DNA of 64,000 nucleotides. Origin: Turbatrix aceti. Its lineage: Eukaryota > Nematoda > Chromadorea > Rhabditida > Panagrolaimidae. A program made the position numbers and the translations under genes. This document shows positions 10,188 to 19,446 of this stretch, one piece after another. Under the pieces are notes generated by a model. It was not told where the DNA came from. It saw nothing but the letters and a program-made list of their open reading frames with translations, and searched no databases. Position 1 is the first letter of the stretch. The number at the start of each line of letters is the position of its first letter. The DNA lies in contig OZ017769.1 of the NCBI GenBank assembly GCA_963969345.1, positions 3,596,816 to 3,660,815 on the forward strand, written 5' to 3'.

Positions 10188-11191
10188 ATGAAATTGGTTC
10201 TCATCTTGTTGACTCTTCTGATCGGAGGATGTTTTGCCGACACTCTTGCCCTTTTGAGACGTCAGAAGTACGAAGAGCATTCGAAGCGATTTAAAGGTGA
10301 ACTGAGAGTTGTAAAACCCTATTCTGAAGTTCGAACCAAGCCAAGAATCTACGAAGAACCCGGCTATGATTTTTCAAAGCTGCCAAAAGCGTTGGACTGG
10401 CGCAATGTCAACGGTACAAGCTACGCTTCTGTCGATCGCAATCAACACATTCCTCAGTGTGAGTTGGTTGCCGTAAAGCAAACATACATTTAAATTTTCA
10501 GGGTGTGGATCATGCTGGGCACACGGCACAACAAGCGCCCTTAGCGATCGCTTTAACATTAAACGCCAAAACGCCTTTCCGCCGGTACTTCTGTCAATTC
10601 AAAACGTACTTGACTGTTCCGGTGGTGGTAACTGTATTGAAGGAGGCGAACCACTTTCGGTTTACGAATACGCTCACAATAAAGGTATTCCACACGAATC
10701 TTGCAACAACTACAAAGCTACGGATAACGTTTGTAACAAGTTTAATCAATGCGGATCCTGCTGGCCTGATGACTGTTTTTCCATCCAGAACTATACAGTC
10801 TACAAAGTTGGTGATTATGGACCGATTTCTGGTTATAAATATATGAAAGCAGAGATTTTCCATTCCGGACCTATTTCGTGTGAAATTGCTGCAACCGGGA
10901 ATATGGGAAAATACACGGGTGGCATTTTGTTTGATCAAGCTAATATTACTACTCACGTAAGTTACACTTTCCACTTAAAATCAATTATTATTGCAAATCT
11001 TTTAGGGTGTTTCGGTCGCTGGCTGGGGCTACGATGAAAATCTCGGCATCGAGTACTGGATTATTCGTAACAGCTGGGGCACCGCATGGGGAGAGCAAGG
11101 ATGGCTCCGCGTGCCTACCTCTGCGTACAAGAATGGGAAGTACAGTCTCGAAGTTGAAAGTGGATGCACGTTTGCCGATCCCATCGTCTAA
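10188..11191 (+). CDS. cathepsin Z/X-like cysteine protease, copy 3
   Basis: Exons 10188-10458, 10502-10956 and 11006-11191 give 303 aa, with introns of 43 and 49 bp. The N-terminal 90 residues are almost identical to copy 2. Exon 2 is the most diverged part of the three copies: [29 protein letters not shown], and a FDQANITTH stretch where the others have LDQSDSIDH. The catalytic Cys, His and Asn are intact, and Gly replaces Glu just after the catalytic His. It keeps Trp before CGSCW. The change pattern hints at gene conversion of the ends between copies 2 and 3, or at altered substrate preference through exon 2. Confidence 0.91.
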
Positions 11192-11527
11192 ACAACACAA
11201 TTCCCAGACTTGCATTTTTGTAATCTGAAATATGCAAAATTTATTCGTGCTTATAATCAATTTCGTAGCTTTCGGGTAAATCAGACAGACACGCTTGACA
11301 CTTTACAGTCACTTGACTGTTGACTAGTCAGCAGTCAAACAGTCTTTATTTTTTACAATCACAACAAAATAAACAAATGTTTTAATTAAAATAAGTCTAT
11401 GATTTCTCACACGATCGATGATGATTTCTCATACAAGTGATTTAATCATGGCAGAATTATTTACATGACAGTGACGTGAACACAGTTGCGCAAGTAACCA
11501 TTAGCGACTGATTCTATCCCTCTAACA
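11192..11527. other. spacer upstream of the 590-aa gene
   Basis: No gene is seen. It carries a cluster of GACTGTTGACTAGTCAGCAGTC-like imperfect inverted repeats around 11290-11345. The promoter of the next gene is expected here. Confidence 0.4.
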
Positions 11528-13652
11528 ATGCGCGCCATCTTTCGTGCTCTTCTACTTGCCTTTTGTGCTTTGCACCTTGCTCAAGCATTTTTTTCGGACA
11601 TGTACGGCAGTGAGTCTTTGTTTTTTTTTCATTCTTTTCTTTTTCACACAATTTTTTTTAGACGTGTTTCAAATAGATCTCTTAGATGACTGCTCGATCT
11701 ACGTGTATGATCGAGTTCTGAAATCGAACGGACCGAAAGACTGGTGTCTAAGACCAAAAGCTTCCATGAGTCATGTACCCTACGTTTATGAAGACATGTA
11801 TTACATTGGTATTTTTTGTATTTATGTTGACGAGAATAACATCTTGCAAACTGATTACATCTATCACCGCGGTGTTGTGCACTGTAAGTTAATATGTAAT
11901 ATTAATTTACAAAAAACCTAAATCTTTTTAGCTGAACTGCTTTCTCAGAACTTCTGGGAGGCAGATGTCGGAAACTATTCAAAAGTGAGGGAAAATTCAG
12001 ATATCAAATTCACTCCAACGCAGAATGGTAAATTTTATGTTCGAGATTATGTAATGGGACTTTATTTTCAAATCGACTACGTATCCAACCTTGATTATGA
12101 GCTATTTACGCGACAGTTGTCTTATTCGGTTTTCGACGATATTGCTAACGTGACCATAGTATGTAATTTTTTCCTATTTTATCCAATGTTTTGAAAGATA
12201 GAAAAAAATTTATGTTTTAGCCTGATAGAATGTATAATAACCTTTTTTACTATTCAAATGACACTAAGGTCATGTTTAATCAGTACAATATGCATGCAGT
12301 TACTTGTGAGGTTGGCGATACTGATTATATGGTGTTTCCCGTCAAGAAGACTAGTATAAGTGCTTGTTCAAAATACGACCAAATTAAAAATTTTTCTGTT
12401 TCCTGTAAGTTTTTTTTGTTTTAAAATTTCAATTTTACAAATTTTGTTTTAGTTCCCCAAATTTTTGCCTCCGAGGTGCCTGTCAAATCAGATCTATCGT
12501 TCGCTGGCATGATTGAAACCAACGGAATGCTTGTTTCTTCGGACCAAAAAATATACGATCGTCCACCCCTGGAAAACAACTGTAAGTTAATGGCTGTCGG
12601 TGACGCCACTAATCAGAATCCACTGCAGACACAGAAGTTCCGTTTTTCTTATACAATAGCAGTTCGGATTCGTATTCTCCGCTCTTCCTGTACTACAAGT
12701 TTGATGGTCCGTCGCGAGACTATACTGTTCGTTTTGTCTACAATGAGACGACTTATACGATCGTTGAACCACACCAATACATGCAGGAGTGCTACTTTCC
12801 AGATGAGACAGATGTATCCGCTGCTGCGAAGATGCTCAAACACGGTCAAAAGTCGATATCCTTTGAAGGTACGTTGCGGTCACATTTGGGAGAGTTTTCT
12901 ATTTTTTTCTGTTTTCAGTATACCTTCTCGTGAACAACGCCAACTATTATTACTGCGTGTTTCATGTGGAATATGATTTTGTCACTAAGAATACCACAAC
13001 AACACGTAATGATTTTCAGTATATAAACGCATACGTGCACGTTCAAAACCGCTCAAAGACATTGGCGAATTGCAACTTTGGCAATCGCACAGTCCGCTGG
13101 CTTTTGGCTTACACGGAAAATAAGGAAGCCCAACTCGTCAGTCTTGACAACGACATATCCAGTCCGATATTTCCCTGTTCTCACTGTGGGAATGAGACTC
13201 TCATATATTGCGACATAAATCCTGAAACTGCGAGCAAGTACCACTCTGCGGTTTACCTGATCACCGGCCAGGAACTTCTTTACGTCCGTGTCAAGAGCGA
13301 AGGATACAGCGAGAAAATCGAGTACTACAACCTAAAAACAGAAGACAAGTATTATTTTCTACAGGCACTGAACATCAGTGAGTTGATTCGCTTCTAATCT
13401 GCTTTTATAACACTTTTTTTAGCTCTGTCTCTTGACAAACTTTACAACCAACTTCAAGGGATCGATTTGGGATCATCAAATGATTCCGACTTTAGTGTCC
13501 CGGTGAACGGTAATGATTCCGACGTTAGTGTTCCGGTGAACGGTAATGATTCCGACGTGAATATCCCGGAGAACGATGAAAATTCAGTTGCGTGTGCTCC
13601 GTGGATGTCGTCGGTGCTTTTTCTGATCTTTGTGACTTGCAAACTTTTTTGA
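11528..13652 (+). CDS. novel secreted or surface-anchored protein, 590 aa
   Basis: Eight exons join in phase: 11528-11609, 11662-11883, 11932-12158, 12221-12404, 12453-12581, 12629-12868, 12919-13377 and 13423-13652. All introns are 45-62 bp GT-AG. The start has a clear signal peptide (MRAIFRALLLAFCALHLAQA). The body is rich in Tyr, Phe and Asp with scattered cysteines and sequons. It contains two EVPxxF-type segments near exon junctions. Near the C-terminus a 10-residue unit, NDSDVSVPVN-like, occurs three times in tandem. It is followed by a hydrophobic tail, VLFLIFVTCKLF, which could be a GPI-attachment signal or a short membrane anchor. I recognise no family. It sits inside the cathepsin cluster, which suggests gut or secretory expression, but that is inference. 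Confidence 0.8.
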
Positions 13653-13870
13653 TTGACTGCTTTTATACGACATTGATTAAATATGATACTATACTATACA
13701 TACGCATCGAAGGTCCTGCTGGGGGGTATCCTGCTCTGGCCAGAGGGTTCACCATCGCTGGATGTTTGGATACATGTACACCGACTGATTCACCAGTTCC
13801 AGTATGAACACAAAAATAAGCGTTGAAAAAATGTAAACAAATGATAATAATATTTATAAAACGAAACAAG
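13653..13870. other. spacer with possible promoter elements of the RNA candidate
   Basis: No coding sequence is seen. The last about 60 bases before the TATA box would hold the proximal sequence element if the downstream RNA is a type-3 Pol III gene. I cannot identify such an element by eye. Confidence 0.3.
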
Positions 13871-13872
13871 GG

Positions 13873-13880
13873 TATATAAA
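13873..13880 (+). promoter_or_regulatory. TATA box of the structured RNA candidate
   Basis: A perfect TATATAAA lies about 25-30 bases upstream of the first strong hairpin. With the T9 tract at 14211-14219 it frames a region of about 310 bases. Confidence 0.5.
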
Positions 13881-13903
13881 GGCGTTTTATCGGCTTGATA
13901 AGC

Positions 13904-14219
13904 GCGATCGGCATTCCGTCCTCCTCCGCGGGGAACGGAAGCTGCCGACAAGCCGTCGGCGCCCCCTGAATTCTTCAGGTGTCGCCGAGCAGCGCGCCGA
14001 CTGTATTATGGATGATGAATCATCCACGACAGTCGCTTTGTGAAGACAGTCGTGAGCGGAGCTGCTCGCCAGACACATCGTCTTCTGATGCTGTGAGGTT
14101 CTAGGCAGTCTTGTACAAATAACTGACGGCATCTTAGACGTGATCAGAAGACGATGAGTGTCGGCAAAAGGCTTCTCAACAAATTTTCGAAGATCAGGAT
14201 TTGATATAGATTTTTTTTT
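13904..14219 (+). ncRNA. candidate structured non-coding RNA, about 310 nt, type-3 Pol III-like layout
   Basis: Between a TATA box and a T9 tract the sequence is GC-rich and folds locally again and again. Perfect stems are TTCCGT/ACGGAA (13914-13919, 13935-13940), GCCGAC/GTCGGC (13944-13949, 13955-13960), CCTGAA/TTCAGG (13965-13970, 13974-13979), TGGATGAT/ATCATCCA (14009-14016, 14019-14026) and CACGAC/GTCGTG (14025-14030, 14049-14054). A long 14-bp stem closes a larger loop (14076-14089 with 14143-14156). There is no ORF with coding character. Length, TATA box and T-run fit 7SK, RNase P or RNase MRP RNA, but I could not match any of these. It could also be a folded MITE, though I see no terminal repeats or target duplication. 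Confidence 0.5.
14211..14219 (+). terminator. T9 tract, possible Pol III terminator
   Basis: Nine consecutive T follow the last hairpin region. RNA polymerase III stops at four or more T, so this would end the candidate transcript. T-runs are frequent in this genome, so the signal means little alone. Confidence 0.35.
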
Positions 14220-14892
14220 GTGTGGATGAATAAAATCTAATTTTGAATTTTTGTTTTATGATCGTTTTATGACTGGGGGGTTTAGTACTTTTATAAACGT
14301 ATGCCACTGTATCGATTTTGTAAGTCACGCATACACCTGTCTATTTATTTTTTGCTTCGAATTGTCTTGATTGACTGTCTACTTTTCACTGTCAAGTGAT
14401 TACTTCGTTCATGACACCACCCGATTCATGATAGTAAACTGTGGTTTAGCGGGGTTAACGACTACGACTTTTTCATTCGACATGTACATCATTTATTTGG
14501 CAGGCGACAAACCGATCACTACATATACCTGAGCGTGCATTTGCTACTTTTTTTGAAAAAAAAATTATCTTCAGCGGGAGAAGGAATACTTGCTGGATAC
14601 AATTTTTTTATGAATAATTGCTGTGTAGAACTCAAAAACTGTATAACCAGCTCAATAACATTTTTTGAAACACTTCACTCAATGTAAAAGGTCAAACAGA
14701 GGCTGATAACATTCCACAGACTTTGCTGTTTGCTGTTTGCCCAGCCAAGGGTAAGGGTCACGGGTCACGGGGCCACCGGTCAACTCCATCGAGGCAGGCG
14801 GTGCCTTCGCACGCCTGTCTTATCAGCCCATGTCTTCACCGCCCGTTGAGTCGAGTCGCGCGCGCAATTGTCGTTAGTCAACTTTCACTGTC
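14220..14892. other. spacer upstream of cathepsin Z copy 4
   Basis: No gene is seen. The last 180 bases are more GC-rich, as is the following gene, and probably contain its promoter. Confidence 0.4.
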
Positions 14893-15959
14893 ATGGTCGG
14901 TGGTACCCGTCTTTTCCTTTACCTGGCGTTATTTGTCGGCGCTGTCCTAGCCAGCCACCACAGCCACACCAACCGTCATCATCACCATGACAAGAAGAAT
15001 AACTACGAGAAGGCGAATCGCTACAACCTCGGAGGTTGCTACCGTAAGCTGCTTCGTGCCGACGAGCGCATGGAAGTGAGAACCAAACCGAGAGTGTACG
15101 AAGAACCGGGTTACAACTTCTCCGCGCTGCCTTTGGCACATGATTGGAGGAATATCAATGGCGTGAGTTACGTGTCTATTGATCGTAACCAGCATATTCC
15201 TCAATGTGAGTTACAAAACTTTTTGGGTGACATTTTAATGTTAACATGTTTTTTTTTCCAGACTGCGGATCTTGCTGGGCCCACGGAACAACCAGTGCCC
15301 TCGCTGATCGGATCAACATTGTCCGCAAAAACGCGTGGCCCCCTGCGCTGCTCTCGGTCCAGCACGTCATCGATTGCGCAAATGCCGGCAGTTGCTATGG
15401 CGGAGATGGCATCCCGGTGTACAAGTACGCCCACGATCACGGCATCCCGCACGAGACTTGCAACAACTACCAGGCTCGCAACGGTAAATGCAATAAACAA
15501 AATGAGTGCGGCTCGTGCTGGCCAGACCGTTGCTTCTCCATCCAGAATTACACGCTCTACAAAGTTGGCGACTACGGATCGGTTTCTGGCTACGATAAAA
15601 TGCGTGCCGAGATCTACCACAATGGACCAATTGCCTGTGGCATCGCTGCTACCAAGAAATTTGAAGACTACGCTGGCGGCGTTTACGTCGAAGAGACTCT
15701 CGAACAGATTGATCACGTGAGTTTTAAAAAAACATCCGATCAAGCCAGGTGACAGGCGAGATTGTAGATCATCTCCGTCGTCGGCTGGGGCGTAGACCAC
15801 GACTCCGGTGTCGAGTACTGGATTGGCCGCAACAGCTGGGGCACTCCCTGGGGCGAGCACGGATGGTTCCGCGTCCCGACATCTCGTTTCCGGGATGCAG
15901 GTAGCAAGTACAACCTCAAGATCGAGGAAGACTGCGGATTTGGCGATCCTCTCATCTGA
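14893..15959 (+). CDS. cathepsin Z/X-like cysteine protease, diverged copy 4
   Basis: Exons 14893-15205, 15262-15716 and 15768-15959 give 319 aa. The intron positions and phases match copies 1-3, so this is an older paralogue. A signal peptide ([20 protein letters not shown]) is followed by a His-rich stretch ([14 protein letters not shown]) that the others lack. The propeptide keeps [11 protein letters not shown]. The active site is the classical [10 protein letters not shown] with Cys109. His256 ends exon 2 and Asn278 lies in RNSWG. CNNYQA and an ending CGFGDPLI are present. Codons are clearly more GC-rich than in copies 1-3, which suggests higher expression or a longer independent history. 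It faces the oxidase gene tail to tail, 105 bases apart. Confidence 0.93.
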
Positions 15960-16064
15960 TCTGCGTGCCAACGTGCATATTTCCATGCATACATGCTCAA
16001 TTTATTTCTTTTACCCATTTTTTTAGATTTGTACATGAAATTTACCGATTTTACGTGTTTTTTA

Positions 16065-17309
16065 TTAACCGGGTTGGGGGATGGTATTCTGCAGAATGCC
16101 AACGACGTCAACGGCACATCCCCAGCTCAGAGCGTATCCTGCCAGTCCGTGACCATAGTTGTGGACAATCAACTTTCCAGACAACGATGACACCTGTAGA
16201 CGAACGTATTTGCGTTTGGTTGTGAAATCGACAACGCTGCCGATAATCGGGACACCGGCAAAAGCGGGTTGGACATCGGAGTACCGTTTGACCATTGCCA
16301 ATTCCTCCTCACGTGTCACAAACCGGCGCGTATCGTTGACACCGTTCGTGCTGCCCAGGTAAACCCTTCCAAAAGATGGAAACGTGAAAGTAGCCAAATC
16401 CTCGAAGACAAACATTTTCTGCCACGGAGCGTCTACCTGGATGACCACGCTCCGCATTGCTTCGTTGGGGGTCAGGTCGTCGCCCGCAAGTTGCGAGCCT
16501 CGGACACCTGCGCAGTTGACGACCTGGTCAAAGTTTTCGGCAAATGCGAGTTGCGTGAGGCTGTCTACGTGGCGGTTGATGATAGGTACTCCGCAGGCTT
16601 CGACCTGGGATCTTAGCCAGGTAATATAGCGTTCACCGTTGGCGACAAACGTCGTAAAAGCCACGCCGTAGGAGTTGATCCGATTGAACTGGTCAAGTTC
16701 GCGGGCGTGCAGCATTCTGTATCCATAAACTATGTCACCGAATATTTTTTCCTAAAACCCAAGAAAAACATGATTTTTTAACATTGGCTTTTTGTGGGTT
16801 TTACATACATAATTTTTAACAGCGGTTTTGTTGTACGAGACCAGGTACCCCGAAATTCGCTCGACACCTGTTCTTCCGCCGTAGAGGTCAAACAGCCGAG
16901 AAAACCGTTCAAAAGTTGGTTTTCCGAATTTTCTAAAAATGTGAAATTTTTTTAAAATCCGTCAAAATCCAACAAACCGATGGGCCGAATTCTGAAAAAC
17001 AAAGAATCCAGGTGAATGGTAGCTGGTCGTTTCGTTGACATTTTGATCGGTGAAAATAGTGATATTGGCACGATACGATGACTCACAGATGGCGAGCGCT
17101 GTCGACAGACCGATAACACCTGCGCCTACGATGGCTACGTTCGGCGGTTCTGAAAACGACTTTTTTTCAGGGGTTTTTGTTTACCTTTTGGATTTCTTAC
17201 GATTCGGGTAGTTCTTATCACCTGTACTCACAGGACGAGTACTGTTTTCATCGTCTGCAACGGATAGAAAAATGACCACAGAAACAAGCAGACACCTCCG
17301 AATGATCAT
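16065..17309 (-). CDS. secreted D-amino-acid / D-aspartate oxidase (FAD flavoprotein)
   Basis: Exons 17309-17201, 17149-16978, 16932-16809 and 16751-16065 join in phase to give 363 aa. A signal peptide (MIIRRCLLVSVVIFLSVA) precedes the Rossmann motif VAIVGAGVIGLSTALAI (about residues 41-57). The DAO C-terminal signature VHNYGHGLAGYALSWGCA is intact. The Arg that binds the substrate carboxylate is kept in KRKYVRLQ, but the usual GLRP before it is replaced. The family oxidises D-amino acids to keto acids, ammonia and hydrogen peroxide. C. elegans has one secreted member, DDO-3, and the signal peptide points to that type. D-Asp versus neutral D-amino acid specificity cannot be read here. A TTTCAG acceptor ends at 17329, 20 bases before the ATG, which supports this start over an upstream in-frame ATG. 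Confidence 0.9.
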
Positions 17310-17330
17310 CTTTTGGCGTTGTTTTTGTCT

Positions 17331-18194
17331 GAAACAAAAAAATGAAAACACGTGAAAAAACAAAAAACACGCAATCGCGCATTTTGAAGGCATCATGATT
17401 TTGGAATGGAGCGGTCAAGGTCAGCCAGCTGGGGCAATTAAAAAAGGTGTAATTAACCGGATAGCATCTACACCGGATAGAAATCTTTCTGGGGGTAGGT
17501 TTTTTTGAAGGTGAGAAAAAATACCACCTAGTAGATGCTCGCCTAGTCAACGTACAAGAACGAAAACTGGTGGACGTGGGAAGAAGACCCCGAAGGGGTT
17601 GGACAGGTGACTCAGCTTATGTTGGCTTACTTCGACCGTAAAAGAAGACTAAAAACGACTGGAGAGAGCAAAGGCTGTAAAGATGAGTTACAACTGTTGA
17701 CACAGGCAAAAATTCGAGGACTTTATGTAATTGCCGACTGGGCAAATAAATATGGACACATGAGAAGGCTGTACATAGTAAAATCAGGGGGGGGGGGGTG
17801 ACACGCGACAACGGTTGGTTTTTTTGGCGTTGATCAAGCAACAGTGCTAAATAGCAAGCTTAGCACTGCTTCACGCGGCAGAGGGGGGGTGGAAAACCTA
17901 AAAATGTGGTGCAGATAACGGGGGTGTGAATAAAATGCGGTTGAAAGACAATACTTCAAGTACACTTTTTTTCCGGTCTGGTCAAAAATAAAATACCACC
18001 TGGACAAAAAAAATATTTTGACATTTAACTTTGTTTGAACACTCTTTCTTGACTGATCTGATAACGCTCCTCTGCACATTCCTGCAATATCAGCTGTACC
18101 ATACCGCCCACAACATTACAGAAATCACAAATAAATAAATATTTATTTATAACAAATAAATATGTACGAACGGAAAAATAAAGTATCTATATAT
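17331..18194. other. intergenic, no gene recognised
   Basis: Nothing coding is seen on either strand. It holds a G9 run near 17790 and an AT-rich stretch with AAATAAATA repeats just after the peroxiredoxin stop. Confidence 0.5.
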
Positions 18195-19124
18195 TTACTT
18201 GGAAAACTTCTTGAAGAACTCCTTCGGGTTGGTAGGCTTGATCGCGGCCTGATCGTCTTCCCAGTCGGCGGGACAGACTTCGCCGTTCTTTTCAAAGTGA
18301 AGGAGAGCCTTGAGCGTGCGAATGGTTTCGTCGACAGAGCGACCGATCGGGAGATCGTTGATGACGGAATGCCGGATGACGCCTTTGGGATCGCTGATGA
18401 AGAGTCCGCGATAGGAGAGTCCAGAAACCTCGTCAAGGACGCCGAACTTGCGAGCAATGGCCTTGCTGAAGTCGCCGAGAACGGGAATGTTCATCTTGCC
18501 GAGACCGCCTTCCGAACGGGGCGTATTGATCCAGGCGAGGTGAGAGAAGTGAGAGTCGCACGAACAGGCGACAATTTCGGCCCCCATCTTGCGGAACTCC
18601 TCGGCACGCTCGCTGAAAGCGATGATCTCGGTCGGGCAGACGAAGGTGAAGTCGAGCGGGTAGAAGAAAAAGACAAGCCATCGACCGGAGTAATCCTGCT
18701 GGCTGATGTTCTTGAATTCGCCGTCTACGACTGCTGTGCCCTGAAAAAAAATATTGGGATCAGGAAGGGGCAAACAACATTTATTTTTTTTTGTTTTCAA
18801 ACGAACACGAACATTTTTGACCGCGTTTGCGAACGAACAAATTATTTTTAAAATTATTAAAATTATTTACAGTTTTTTTCGTTGAAGTTTTTTTTAAATC
18901 ACTGTCAAAATTTTTTTTGACCGTGTAATTTTTTTTGCATAAATTTTTTTTTAGCGAACAAACTCGACCAAACAGGAACGTTCGCTGATTGGAATCTTGA
19001 AATAAAAAAAACCAACAGCGAATTCAGGAAGCGTATTCGTCGGCCCCAGAGGGCGGATGGAAGATGCAAGTCGCAGAGACTGGAGGCGAAGCGCCGGACG
19101 AAAACGCTGGAGCATGTTGAACAT
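18195..19124 (-). CDS. prdx-3: mitochondrial typical 2-Cys peroxiredoxin (Prx3 type)
   Basis: Exons 19124-19017 and 18740-18195 give 217 aa. Exon 1 encodes an Arg- and Leu-rich presequence without acids (MFNMLQRFRPALRLQSLRLA), typical of mitochondrial import. The peroxidatic Cys71 lies in DFTFVCPTEI and the resolving Cys192 in GEVCPADW. The GGLG loop is present, and the C-terminus EFFKKFSK resembles the YF tail of overoxidation-sensitive enzymes. It reduces peroxides in the matrix, recycled by thioredoxin 2. The 5' splice site of the 276-bp intron is a weak GTTGGT, chosen because phase and the family pattern PEF-GTAVVDGEF fit exactly. It lies 322 bases downstream of the ZP gene on the same strand, so an operon is possible but not shown. 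Confidence 0.9.
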
Positions 19125-19446
19125 GATTGACAACACGAAGAAAAAACGGATTTGACAGGGATGAAGCAAAAATGACCGGTATGAGGGATGCAAAAGACGA
19201 TTATGCTTATTGCATCGTTTTTTTTCTTAATTCTCAATCCCAAAATTTTCAATATGCTAAATAAATTTGTTTTTCATTCGCACATGCAAATTTCATTGAA
19301 ATAAAATTCATTCCGTCTACGTTATAAAAATTTATATTTATTCGTCACATCAACAAAAAATGCACCAAAAAAAAGAGTTTGTGCAGAGAGTACAAAAAAA
19401 GCATGGCACAAACCCGACTATAGGCAGTCTCCTGGCTGAAAAAGCA

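Noticed and set aside
12589..12976. Continuation of the plus-strand frame through 12589-12976 as coding
   Set aside because: Splicing 12582-12628 restores a better frame (EVPFFLYNSS onward) that continues in phase into later exons. The unspliced frame has no coding character.
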